Assembly (NCBI RefSeq): GCF_024171785.1
Contig: NZ_JAMTCK010000008.1
Location: 186,001 to 250,000 of the forward strand
DNA: 64,000 nucleotides
Origin: Goodfellowiella coeruleoviolacea
GTDB taxonomy: Bacteria > Actinomycetota > Actinomycetes > Mycobacteriales > Pseudonocardiaceae
Direction: 5' to 3'
A program made the position numbers and the translations under genes. Under the pieces are notes generated by a model that ran no database searches, was not told where the DNA came from, and worked only from the letters and a program-made list of their open reading frames with translations. Below, piece after piece: positions 44,352-56,873 of the stretch; position 1 is the stretch's first letter; every line of letters begins with the position of its first letter.

Positions 44352-44352
<1 letters not shown>
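43504..44352 (+). CDS. lysZ: LysZ/ArgB-like amino acid kinase
   Basis: 282 residues from the ATG after AGGGAG; an upstream GTG at 43474 is less likely. Amino acid kinase fold with VVKCGGGRTLD, VLVHGGAADADQLA, the LysZ-type TTPSGSSSRYTDPATLE and GKIKPGLVAAL. The kinase phosphorylates the side-chain carboxyl of AmCP-bound glutamate with ATP. Together with LysX, LysY and LysK it completes the carrier-bound sequence. The stop shares a base with the start of the NRPS gene (TGATG). Confidence 0.92.
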
Positions 44353-47623
<3,271 letters not shown>

Positions 47624-47627
<4 letters not shown>

Positions 47628-48799
47628 GCGCGTCCCTGCTCGACCACGACCCGGTGCTCACCCCGGCGCAGGTGGAGTTCCGCCGCCAGGTGCGGGCCTT
47701 CTTCGCCGAGGACCGGGTGCGCGAACTCGCCGAGGAGATCGCCGGCTACCCGGTGGGCACCGAGGCCGCGCTGCTGCCGGTCTACCGCTGGCTCGGTGAA
47801 CGGGGCTGGCTGGCCCCGAACTGGCCGGTGGAGTACGGCGGCGCCGGGCTCGGCGCGGTCGAGGCGGCCATCGTCACCGAGGAGATGACCCTGGCGGGCA
47901 TCCCCGACGACGTGCACGTGCTCAGCATCGACATCGTCGGCCTGTTCCTGCTGCTCAAGGGCACCGAGCAGCAGAAGCGCGCGCACCTGCCCGCCCTGGC
48001 GGCGGGGGAGCGCATCGCCACCGTGCTCTTCACCGAGCCCGAGGCCGGCTCCGACCTGGCCGCGCTGCGGACCCGGGCGGTGCGCGACGGCGACGGCTGG
48101 CGCCTGTCCGGCAGCAAGGTCTACAACATGAAGTCCCAGTACGGCGACGTGGCGCTGTGCGCGGCCCGCACCAGCGACAGCCCGGTGGGCATGCACGGCA
48201 TCACGTTGTTCCTGCTGCCGCTGCGCTCACCCGGCGTGCACGTCGAACCCGTGCCCAGCTACGCCAACGACCGGTTCAACCTGGTCGTCATCGACGGCGT
48301 GCGGCTCACCGAGGCCGACGTGATCGGGCGCGTGGACGACGGCTGGGCGCTGATGAACGAGATGCTCCAGCTGGAGCGCACCGGCATCGACTTCCACGCC
48401 AAGGCCCGCCGCCTGCTCGACCTCGTGCTCCGGCGCGCGGCCGAGACCGGGCGGCTGGCCGACCCGGCCTACGCCATCCCACTGGCCGAGCTGGACGCGA
48501 AGCTGCGCGCCGGGCACGCCCTGGCCTGGCAGATGGTCCGCGACCTCGGCGAGCACAACCCGGACCCGGTCGCCTCGGCGATGTCCAAGTGGTACGTCAC
48601 CGAGCTGTTCCAGCCGATCCTGACCGCCGCGGCCGACATCGACGGCATGGACGCGCTGCTCACCGCCTGGGACGGCGACGCGCCCGCACTCGGCCAGCTG
48701 GAGGCCGGCTACCGGTTCGGGCCCTCGCACCGGCTGGCCTCCGGCACCTCCGAGGTGATGCTCATGCTGATCGCGACCAACGGACTGGGGCTGCTCTGA
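47624..48799 (+). CDS. Acyl-CoA dehydrogenase-like flavoprotein, subunit 1
   Basis: 391 residues with the full acyl-CoA dehydrogenase fold: WLAPNWPVEYGGAGLG, TEPEAGSDLAALRTRAVRDG, the flavin-contact SKVYNMKSQ, and GTSEV at the C-terminus. The usual catalytic Glu before GT (YEGT) is replaced (LASGT). Within an NRPS operon such enzymes usually desaturate or oxidise carrier-bound acyl or aminoacyl groups. The one-base junction with the next homologue suggests a heteromer. Confidence 0.85.
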
Positions 48800-49833
48800 T
48801 GACCGCCGTCGCCGAACTCTTCCACCCCGACCTCAACCCCACCCTGCGCAGGCTGGGCGAGCGGCCCAGGGGCGCGGGCCGCGCCGGACCGTCCGAAGAG
48901 GACAGGCAGGTGCGCGAGTCGGTGTGGGCCACCCTGGCCGAGCTGGACGGGCTGCGCGGTCCCGGGCTGCTCGACACCGCCGAGCTGATGGGCCCCGGCC
49001 TGTACCAGAGCCCGTTCCTGGACACCGTCTTCGCCGCCGAGCTGCTCGCCGCGGACGGGCGCTTCGGCGCCGAGCTGGACCGGATCGCCGCCGGGGAGCT
49101 GACCCTGGCCGTGGCCATGCGCGAGCACGGCACCGACGAACCCGACCAGCCGGCCGCGCTGACCGTGGCGCGGGACCGGGTCACCGGCGTGCGCCGGTTC
49201 GTCGCCTTCGCCGCCGAGGTGGATCACCTGCTCGTCGTCGGCGGCCAGGAACCGGTGCTGGCCCTGGTGCCCGTGCGGCAGCGGGGCGTGCGCACCCGCA
49301 GACAGGACGACCTCGGCCGCGGCGACCTCTACGAGGTGGTCCTGACCGGTGCGCGGGCCCGGCTGCTCACCTCGGGCGGGCACTACGCCACCGCGCTCGC
49401 GAACGCGCGGCTGCGGCTGGCCGCGCACCTGGCCGGGATCGCGCGCGGTGCCGTGGAGCTGTCCGCCGCGCACCTGAAGGACCGGCGGGCCTTTGGCGCG
49501 CCCCTGGCCCGCCAGCAGGTCCTGGCGCACCGGCTGGCCGCGCTCGCCGCGCGCACCACCGCCGTGCTGACCTTCGCCCGCACCGCCGCCAGGGCCGCCG
49601 GAACCGGCGCGGACGTGCGACTGCCCGCCGCGCAGGCGCTGTTCCTGGCCGCCGACCTGGCCCGGGAAGCGGCCGCCGAGGCCGTGCACCTGCACGGCGC
49701 GCGCGGGCTGACCGAGGAGTGCGACGCGAGCGTCTTCCACCGCAGGGCCGCGGTCACCGCACTCACCCTCGGCACCCCGGCCGGGCTGCGCCGCCTGGCG
49801 GCCACCCTGCTCGCGAACGCACACACGGTTTGA
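48799..49833 (+). CDS. Acyl-CoA dehydrogenase-like flavoprotein, subunit 2
   Basis: 344 residues, shorter than subunit 1. The C-terminal helical domain is well kept (LKDRRAFGAPLARQQVLAHRL, AVHLHGARGLTEECDASVF) while the N-terminal half is divergent. The YEGT-type catalytic position again lacks Glu (LTLGT). Paired acyl-CoA dehydrogenases of unequal conservation are known to form alpha2beta2 enzymes in actinobacteria; the same is inferred here. Confidence 0.75.
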   Translation: MTAVAELFHPDLNPTLRRLGERPRGAGRAGPSEEDRQVRESVWATLAELDGLRGPGLLDTAELMGPGLYQSPFLDTVFAAELLAADGRFGAELDRIAAGELTLAVAMREHGTDEPDQPAALTVARDRVTGVRRFVAFAAEVDHLLVVGGQEPVLALVPVRQRGVRTRRQDDLGRGDLYEVVLTGARARLLTSGGHYATALANARLRLAAHLAGIARGAVELSAAHLKDRRAFGAPLARQQVLAHRLAALAARTTAVLTFARTAARAAGTGADVRLPAAQALFLAADLAREAAAEAVHLHGARGLTEECDASVFHRRAAVTALTLGTPAGLRRLAATLLANAHTV

Positions 49834-49845
49834 GACGGAGACGTT

Positions 49846-51198
49846 GTGACGACCCCAGCCACCGATCCGGTGCCCCTGCTCCAGGAGCTGATCCGGATCA
49901 ACACCACCAACCCGCCCGGTGACGAGGGCGCCTGCGTGGCCCACATCGCCGAGATCCTGGCCCAGTGCCCGGAGGTCGACGTCCAGGTCCTGGGCCCCGA
50001 CAACGACCGCACGAACCTCGTCGCCCGTTTCCCCGGCCGGGGCGAGGCCGCGCCGCTGCTGCTGCACGGCCACTCCGACGTGGTCCCGGTGACCGGCCAG
50101 GACTGGCTCTACCCGCCGTTCGAGGGCCTGCTCGTCAACGGCGAGGTGTGGGGCAGGGGCGCGATCGACATGAAGGGCGGGCTGGCCATGATGCTCTCCG
50201 CCCTGATGCGCCTGCGCGCGGCCGGGGAACGCCCCGCCGGGGACGTGCTGCTGGCCGTGGTGGCCGACGAGGAGAACGGCAGCCGCGTCGGCGCCGGATA
50301 CCTGGTGGACAACCACCCGGAGCTGTTCGCCGGCGTCCGCTGCGCGATCGGCGAGGAGGGCGGCGCGGGCGTCGAACTCGGCGGCCGCCGCTTCCACCCG
50401 GTCGTGGTCGCGGAGAAGCGGGCGTGCTGGCTGCGCATCACCCTGCGCGGCCCGGGCGGCCACGGTTCGCGCCTGGCCCCGCCGGACACCCCGATGGCCA
50501 AGCTCGGCCGCCTGCTCACCGTGCTCAGCGGGGTGCGCCTGCCCCGCCACCAGACCCCCGCCGCCGACCGCATGCTGGCCACCCTGGCCGCGGCGCTGCC
50601 GGAACCGCTGGACGAGGCGGTGCGCAGGCTGCGCGCCGACCACGTCCGCGACGGCGTCCCGGCCAGCCTGCCGCTGCCCGAGGCGCTGTACCTGGACTCG
50701 GTGCTGCGCCACACGGTCAACCCGACCATCGTGCGCACCACCGAGAAGATCAACGTGGTGCCGGGCGAGATCTCGGTCGACCTGGACGGGCGCATCCTGC
50801 CCGGGGAGTTCTCCGTGGCCGACTTCACCGCCGAGCTGCGCGAGCTGATCGGCGCGGACGTCCAGGTGGACCTGCTGCTGGAGGGCTCGAAGGTCGATCC
50901 GGCCAAGCTGGTCGAACCCGAGTTCGGCGACTTCTACGACTGCCTGGTCGAGATCCTCACCAAGGCCGACCCGGACGCCGTGCCGCTGCCGATGATCACC
51001 CCGGCGTCCACCGACGCGCGCCTGTTCGCCCAGCTGGGCATCCGCTGCTACGGCTGGCTGCCCATGCAGCTCCCGGCCGGCAGCGACCACCGCAGCCTGC
51101 TGCACCGCGCGAACGAGCGCATCCCCGTGGACGCCCTTGAGTTCGGCACCCAGTGCCTGACCGAGCTGCTCCGCACCTACCGGTACACCAACTGCTAG
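49846..51198 (+). CDS. M20-family metallopeptidase / deacylase
   Basis: 450 residues, GTG start. Metal and catalytic residues: LLLHGHSDVVPVTG (His, Asp), GRGAIDMKGGLAMM (bridging Asp), VVADEENGSRVG (Glu-Glu) and a late GSDHRSLLHRANE (His). Closest by pattern to ArgE/DapE/succinyl-diaminopimelate desuccinylase. It is the second M20 enzyme in the cluster and is not the LysK type. It may remove an acyl or peptidyl protecting group from an intermediate or the final product. Confidence 0.82.
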   Translation: MTTPATDPVPLLQELIRINTTNPPGDEGACVAHIAEILAQCPEVDVQVLGPDNDRTNLVARFPGRGEAAPLLLHGHSDVVPVTGQDWLYPPFEGLLVNGEVWGRGAIDMKGGLAMMLSALMRLRAAGERPAGDVLLAVVADEENGSRVGAGYLVDNHPELFAGVRCAIGEEGGAGVELGGRRFHPVVVAEKRACWLRITLRGPGGHGSRLAPPDTPMAKLGRLLTVLSGVRLPRHQTPAADRMLATLAAALPEPLDEAVRRLRADHVRDGVPASLPLPEALYLDSVLRHTVNPTIVRTTEKINVVPGEISVDLDGRILPGEFSVADFTAELRELIGADVQVDLLLEGSKVDPAKLVEPEFGDFYDCLVEILTKADPDAVPLPMITPASTDARLFAQLGIRCYGWLPMQLPAGSDHRSLLHRANERIPVDALEFGTQCLTELLRTYRYTNC

Positions 51199-51210
51199 GG
51201 AGCCCCTGCC

Positions 51211-54200
51211 ATGCGATCGGCCTGGTTGAGCGAGGACCGCAAGGCCCTGCTGCGTCAGCTGCGACAGCGCGAGGGCCTCGGCGGCGCCGTGCCCGGGATC
51301 CAGGCCCGCCCCGACCCGGCCGCGCCCGCCCCGCTGTCCCACGGTCAGCGCAGGCTCTGGTTCTTCGACCGCCTCCAGCCCGGCAGCGCGCTGTACAACG
51401 TGGCCGCGGCCGTCCGCTTCCGCGGCGCCCTCGACCACGGCGCGCTCCGGCGCGCCCTCACCGCGATCCTGACCCGGCACGAGGTGCTGCGCACGACCTA
51501 CCACGCCGACGACACCGGCGGCGCGGTCGCGGTCGTCGGCCCGGTGCCGCCCGTCGAGCTGCCGGTGTCCGATGTGGACGACGCCGTGGCCGAGGCGCGC
51601 CGGCTGGCGGTGCGGCCGTTCGACCTGGCCACCGGTCCGGTGCTGCGCACCCACCTGCTGCGCGCAGCCGAGGACGAGCACCTGCTGGTGCTCGCCGTGC
51701 ACCACATCGCCTGCGACGGCTGGTCCCTGGAGATCCTGCTGCGCGAGCTGGTCGCCCGCTACCGCGACCCCGGGGCCGTGCTCGCCGAGCTGCCCGTGCA
51801 GTACGCCGACTACGCCGCCTGGCAGCAGGAGTGGCTGGCCTCCCCCGCGGCGGAGCAGCAGCTCGCGCACTGGCGCGACCGCCTCGCCGACGCGCCGTTG
51901 CTCGACGTGCCCGCCGACCACGCCCGGCCCGCCGAACCCACCTTCGCCGGCGGCACGCACACCTTCACCCTGACCCCCGAGGCCGGGCGCGCGCTGACCG
52001 CTCTGGCCGAGGCCGAGCGCACCACGCCGTTCGTGGTCGCGCTGACCGCGTTCGCCGCCGTGCTCGGCCGCTGGTCCGGGCAGCGGGACCTGGTCATCGG
52101 CATCCCCGTCGCGGGCCGTTCCCGCGCCGAGGTCGCGCCCCTGGTCGGGTTCTTCGTCAACACCCTGCCGCTGCGCCTGGACCTCTCCGGCGACCCGACC
52201 GTCCTGGACCTGCTGCGCCAGGTCCGCTCGGCGGTGCTGGACGCCCGGTCCCACGCCGACATCCCGTTCGACCACCTGGTGGAGAAGCTGCGCCCGGCCC
52301 GCGACGCCGGTGGCCGCACCCCGCTGGTCCGGCACCTGTTCCAGACCGACGAGGCCCCGTTCCGGCCGGTCACCGCGGGCGCGGTCGAGCTGGAGGTGGT
52401 GCCGCTGAGCACCGGGACCGCCAAGTTCGACCTCAACGTGGACCTGACCCCGCTGCCGGACGGCGGGTGGACCGGGCACGTCGAGTACAGCCGCGAGCTG
52501 TACGCCGACGAGACCACCGCCCGGCTCACCGACAGCCTGCGCCTGGTGCTCTCCGCACTGGCGCCCGGGCTGCCGGTGTCGCGGCTGCCGCTGCTCACCG
52601 CCGAGCACCGCGCCGAGCTGGTCGACCGGCACAGCGGCGCCGCCGTGCCCGCGCCGCGCTCCGGGCCGGCCACCCTGCACGGGCACATCGAGGCCCAGGT
52701 CGACGCCACCCCGCACGCCGAGGCCGTGCGCTTCGAGGACACCGCGATCAGCTACGCCGAGCTGGACCGCCGCGCCAACCAGCTCGCGCACCTGCTGCGC
52801 GCGCGCGGCGTCGGCCCGGACACCGTGGTCGGCGTGTGCCTGCCCAGGAGCATCGAGCTGATGGTGGCGCTGGTCGCCGTGCTCAAGGCGGGCGGCGCCT
52901 ACCTGCCGCTGGACACCGGCTACCCGGCCGCGCGCCTGGCGGGCATGCTCACCGACGCGCACGCCGCCGTGGTGATCGGCGACAGCGGCGAGTTCACCGT
53001 GGACGGTGTCGAGCTGGTCTGCCCGAAGCGGGACGCGGCGCTGATCGCCGCCCAGCCGAGGACCCGGCCCGCCGTCGAGGTGTCCGAGCGCGACCTCGCC
53101 TACGTGATCTTCACCTCCGGCTCGACCGGCCGCCCCAAGGGCGCGATGAACGAGCACCGGGGCGCGCTCAACCGCCTCCTGTGGATGCAGCGGGCCTTCC
53201 CGCTCGCACCGGGCGAGGGCGTGCTGCAGAAAACCCCGATCGGCTTCGACGTGTCGGTGTGGGAGCTGTTCTGGCCGCTCATGGTCGGCGCCCGCGTGGT
53301 GCTGGCCCGGCCGGGCGGCCACGGCGACCCGGACTACCTGGCCGGGCTGATCGACGCCGCGTCGATCAGCACCGCGCACTTCGTGCCGTCCATGCTGGCC
53401 GCCTTCCTCACCGCACCCGATCTCGCCCGCGCCGGCGCGCTGCGGCGCATCGTGTGCAGCGGCGAGGAGCTGCCCGCGAGCCTGGTCGACGACTGCGCGC
53501 GGCTGCTGCCGGACGTGCCGGTGTTCAACCTCTACGGCCCGACCGAGGCCGCGGTCGACGTCACCTGGTACGACTGCCGCGACGGCTACGGCCACCGCGT
53601 GCCGATCGGCTTCCCGGTGGACGGCGCCCGGATCTACCTGGTGGACGAGCACCTCGCGCCCGTGCCCGCGGGCATGCCCGGTGAGCTGCTGATCGGCGGC
53701 GTGCCGGTGGGCCGGGGCTACCGCGACCGGCCGGCGCTCACCGCCGCCCGGTTCATCCCGGACCCCTTCGGCGACCCAGGCGAGCGCCTGTACCGCACCG
53801 GCGACCTGGCGCGCCGGCGCCCGGACGGCGCGATCGAGTACCTGGGCCGCATCGACAACCAGGTGAAGCTGCGCGGCATGCGCATCGAGCTGGGCGAGAT
53901 CGAGGCCGCGCTGACCGCGCTGCCGGGCGTGGACTCGGCGGTGGCCGGGCTGCACACCGCGCACACCGGCCCGCGCCTGGCGGCCTGGCTGCGCGCGTCG
54001 CCAGCGCCCGACCTGGCACGGGTGCGCGCGGCGTTGCGGGAGAAGCTGCCCGCGCACATGGTGCCCACCGACCTCGTGCTGGTCGACGAGTGGCCGTTGA
54101 GCCCCAACGGCAAGCTCGACCGCCGCCGGCTGCCCGAACCCGCCGCGGCCGACGCCGGGGGCGAGCACGTGCCCCCGGCCGACGACACCGAGCGCGCCCT

Positions 54201-54510
54201 GGCGCTGCTGTGGCAGGAGGTGCTCGGCGTGGACCGCGTCGGCACCACCGACAACTTCTTCGACCTGGGCGGCCACTCCCTGCTGGCCACGCAGCTCATC
54301 CTCCGCGTGCGCTCGGCCTTCGGCGTCGAGCTGCCGCTGAACAAGCTGTTCGCCTCCCCGACCGTGGCCGCCATGGCACGGGCCGTCCGGGAGGGCACCG
54401 CCCGGCGCCCGGCGAGCGGTCCCGGCCTGCGCCGGGTGGACCGCTCCCGCTACCGCGCCCCCGTCCCGTCCACCGCCCCGTCCACCGTCCCGCAGGAGCC
54501 AACCCGATGA
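51211..54510 (+). CDS. NRPS module C-A-PCP, predicted Ser
   Basis: 1099 residues. Condensation domain with LSHGQRRLWFFDR and canonical HHIACDG near 164. Adenylation domain with [11 protein letters not shown] near 634 and NLYGPTEAAVDVTWY. Carrier domain FFDLGGHSLL near 1021. The specificity code reads DVWHVSLVDK, essentially the serine code of EntF. The C-terminal tail is Pro/Thr/Ser-rich. Overlaps the following C-PCP gene (ATGA), so the two proteins probably interact in series. Confidence 0.93.
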   Translation: MRSAWLSEDRKALLRQLRQREGLGGAVPGIQARPDPAAPAPLSHGQRRLWFFDRLQPGSALYNVAAAVRFRGALDHGALRRALTAILTRHEVLRTTYHADDTGGAVAVVGPVPPVELPVSDVDDAVAEARRLAVRPFDLATGPVLRTHLLRAAEDEHLLVLAVHHIACDGWSLEILLRELVARYRDPGAVLAELPVQYADYAAWQQEWLASPAAEQQLAHWRDRLADAPLLDVPADHARPAEPTFAGGTHTFTLTPEAGRALTALAEAERTTPFVVALTAFAAVLGRWSGQRDLVIGIPVAGRSRAEVAPLVGFFVNTLPLRLDLSGDPTVLDLLRQVRSAVLDARSHADIPFDHLVEKLRPARDAGGRTPLVRHLFQTDEAPFRPVTAGAVELEVVPLSTGTAKFDLNVDLTPLPDGGWTGHVEYSRELYADETTARLTDSLRLVLSALAPGLPVSRLPLLTAEHRAELVDRHSGAAVPAPRSGPATLHGHIEAQVDATPHAEAVRFEDTAISYAELDRRANQLAHLLRARGVGPDTVVGVCLPRSIELMVALVAVLKAGGAYLPLDTGYPAARLAGMLTDAHAAVVIGDSGEFTVDGVELVCPKRDAALIAAQPRTRPAVEVSERDLAYVIFTSGSTGRPKGAMNEHRGALNRLLWMQRAFPLAPGEGVLQKTPIGFDVSVWELFWPLMVGARVVLARPGGHGDPDYLAGLIDAASISTAHFVPSMLAAFLTAPDLARAGALRRIVCSGEELPASLVDDCARLLPDVPVFNLYGPTEAAVDVTWYDCRDGYGHRVPIGFPVDGARIYLVDEHLAPVPAGMPGELLIGGVPVGRGYRDRPALTAARFIPDPFGDPGERLYRTGDLARRRPDGAIEYLGRIDNQVKLRGMRIELGEIEAALTALPGVDSAVAGLHTAHTGPRLAAWLRASPAPDLARVRAALREKLPAHMVPTDLVLVDEWPLSPNGKLDRRRLPEPAAADAGGEHVPPADDTERALALLWQEVLGVDRVGTTDNFFDLGGHSLLATQLILRVRSAFGVELPLNKLFASPTVAAMARAVREGTARRPASGPGLRRVDRSRYRAPVPSTAPSTVPQEPTR

Positions 54511-56165
54511 CCGAGGACCTGTACGTCCTGCCCGCCAGCTTCGGGCAGAAGCGGCTGTGGCTGCTGGAGCAGGTGCAGCCGGACACCCCGCTGTACACGA
54601 TGGCGGCGGCCCTGCACCTGCGCGGCCCGCTGGACACCGAGGCGCTGAACCGGGCGCTGACCGCGGTGGTCGAGCGGCACGAGGTGCTGCGCACGGTGCT
54701 GCGCCTGGCGGGCGGCGACGTGGTCCAGGTGGTCCGCGCCCCGGCACCGGTGGCGCTGGAGGTGTCCACAGTGGACGGGGACGTGGCCGCCGCGGTGGCC
54801 CGCGCCGAGGAACTGGCGGCGATCCCGTTCGACCTGGCCGAAGGGCCCCTGCTGCGCTGCCACCTCCTGCGCCTGTCGGCGCGGGAGCACGTGCTGCTGA
54901 ACGTCGTGCACCACACGGTGGCCGACGGCTGGTCGATGGGGGTGCTGCTGAACGAACTGATCACCCGGTACGCCGACCCGGCGGCCGAACTGCCGGAGCT
55001 GACCGTCCAGTACGCGGACTACTCGGTGTGGCAGCAGGAGCAGCTGGACAGCGGCGAGCTGAACGACCAGGTCGAGTACTGGCGCACGGAGCTGGACGGC
55101 GTCCAGGCACTGCGCCTGCCCGCCGACCACACCACCCGGGCCACCTCCGGCGCGCACACGGTCCCGGTGCGGGTCCCGGCCGCGGTGGTCCGCCAGTTCC
55201 GGCTGGTGGGCCCGAACGGCGTGACGGCAGCCATGGTGGCGATGGCGGCCTACGCGACGATGCTGTCCCGCTGGAGCCGCCAGACCGACCTGGTGGTGGG
55301 AATCCCGGTGGCTGGCCGCAGCGAGGTCGAACTGGAACCCCTGGTGGGCTTCTTCGTGAACACCCTGCCGATCCGGCTGGACCTCAGCGACAACCCCACC
55401 TTCCTGGACCTGCTGACCCAGGTCCGGGACCGCTGCCTGAGGGCCTACGCCAACGCGGACGTCCCGTTCGAGCTTCTGGTGGAGGAGCTGAAGCCGGAGC
55501 GCCGCGCGGGCCGGCTCCCCCTGGTGCAAACCATGCTGGCGATCAACAACACCAGCCTGCCCAGCGCAACCGGCATCCAGGGGCTGACCATCGAGCCCCT
55601 CCCGCTGTCCACGGCCACCGCCCAGTTCGACATCTCCGCGGACCTCGCCGAAGACCAGGACGCCCTGACCGGCACCCTGACCCTCGCCGCGGACCTGTTC
55701 ACCGCGGACTCGGCCACCCTGGCGGCGAAGTCGCTCACCACGATCCTCCGCACCGCGGTGGCCAGCCCGAGCACCCGCCTGACCGACCTGCCCTGCCCCA
55801 TCGCCGACGCCCGCCCCCTGGCGGACGCCCCGCTGCCGCAGGACCCGGCCAGCCCACCGGCGGCGGAGGCCGGCGACCCGTCCCCGCGCACCCCGGTGGA
55901 GTTGCTGCTGACCCGCCTGTGGTCGGAGATCCTGGAGGTCGACACGGTGAACGTGCACCAGGAGTTCTACGCCTCCGGCGGCAACTCGCTGCGCGCCGTG
56001 CGGGTGGTCATGCGTGCCAGGGAGATGGGCGTGGAACTCCCGGTGGACCTGGTCCTGGGTGAACACACCATCCGCCAACTGGCCCGCGGCCAGCTGGGCG
56101 GGACCCCGGCGGCCGCCCGGTCACAGGCGCCGGGCGAGGACGCGGCGCCCGGGCTCCTGGTCTGA
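54507..56165 (+). CDS. A-less NRPS protein C-PCP
   Basis: 552 residues. Condensation domain (about 8-440) with ASFGQKRLWLLEQ and canonical HHTVADG near 134. A linker follows, then a carrier domain with FYASGGNSLRAV near 493. There is no adenylation domain in the gene or between the two domains, so the carrier must be loaded in trans by another A domain, or the C domain acts on preloaded substrate. Last gene of the rightward operon; a hairpin follows at 56219. Confidence 0.9.
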   Translation: MTEDLYVLPASFGQKRLWLLEQVQPDTPLYTMAAALHLRGPLDTEALNRALTAVVERHEVLRTVLRLAGGDVVQVVRAPAPVALEVSTVDGDVAAAVARAEELAAIPFDLAEGPLLRCHLLRLSAREHVLLNVVHHTVADGWSMGVLLNELITRYADPAAELPELTVQYADYSVWQQEQLDSGELNDQVEYWRTELDGVQALRLPADHTTRATSGAHTVPVRVPAAVVRQFRLVGPNGVTAAMVAMAAYATMLSRWSRQTDLVVGIPVAGRSEVELEPLVGFFVNTLPIRLDLSDNPTFLDLLTQVRDRCLRAYANADVPFELLVEELKPERRAGRLPLVQTMLAINNTSLPSATGIQGLTIEPLPLSTATAQFDISADLAEDQDALTGTLTLAADLFTADSATLAAKSLTTILRTAVASPSTRLTDLPCPIADARPLADAPLPQDPASPPAAEAGDPSPRTPVELLLTRLWSEILEVDTVNVHQEFYASGGNSLRAVRVVMRAREMGVELPVDLVLGEHTIRQLARGQLGGTPAAARSQAPGEDAAPGLLV

Positions 56166-56218
56166 CCTCGAAGGACCTCCGGGGCGCGGGAACCAGACGG
56201 GGGCCACCGCGGTGTGGC

Positions 56219-56244
56219 GCGCGCGGCCGTGGACCGCCGCGCGC
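56219..56244 (+). terminator. G+C-rich hairpin after the C-PCP gene
   Basis: GCGCGCGGC (56219-56227) and GCCGCGCGC (56236-56244) form a perfect 9-bp stem around an 8-base loop, 54 bases after the stop. It is a plausible end of the long operon. No T-tract. Confidence 0.5.
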
Positions 56245-56453
56245 CCGGCCCACCAGCAGGTCCGCCGTCTGGTCAGCCACGCCCGAACCCGCGCCCGGTC
56301 CGGACCCGGCGGCTGGAGGATTCCTCGCATCCCCGGCCCGGTGGTGCGGAAATCCGCGATCTGCCGGGCACATCTGGGGACGAGCACGCGGATCGGTCTG
56401 ATTCGTCCCGTTCGCGGATCCGCGGGTGACGACACCGGGTCGCACCAGTCCCG

Positions 56454-56873
56454 GTGACGAGGAGAGCGATCACGAGCCCCACGGTTCAGCGGCATGTGGT
56501 GGTCCTGGGTGGCAGCGCGGGTATCGGCCTGGCGACCGCGCGCCTGGCCGTCGACCGCGGTGCTCGGGTCACCCTGGGCGGCCGCGACCGGGAGCGGCTC
56601 GCCGCCGCCGCGGCCACCGTCGACGGCGCGGCGGGGATCCCGGTCGACGCGGCGGACCGGGTCTCCTTGGCCGAGTTCTTCCGCGCCGCGGGCCCGGTCG
56701 ACGACGTCGTGATCACCGTGACCCGCCGGGGTTCCCGCCCGCCCGCCCCGACCCTGTCGCGCGAGGTGTGCCGCTGGCCGGCCGCGGTCCCGGCCGGCTG
56801 TCCCGCCGGACGGCTCAGGGCGTCCGCAGCGACCGCACCGGCCCGAACACCACGGGCAGTGCCGAGGCCATGA
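56454..56873 (+). pseudogene. Truncated short-chain dehydrogenase remnant
   Basis: The frame encodes the first half of an SDR: VVVLGGSAGIGLATARLAVDRGARV and RDRERLAAAA, then DDVVITVTRRG. After about residue 100 the sequence becomes Pro/Ala/Arg-rich and loses any SDR character; the YxxxK catalytic motif is absent. Its end overlaps the convergent MFS gene. This looks like a decayed gene cut by deletion. The start codon (GTG 56454) is uncertain. Confidence 0.55.
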
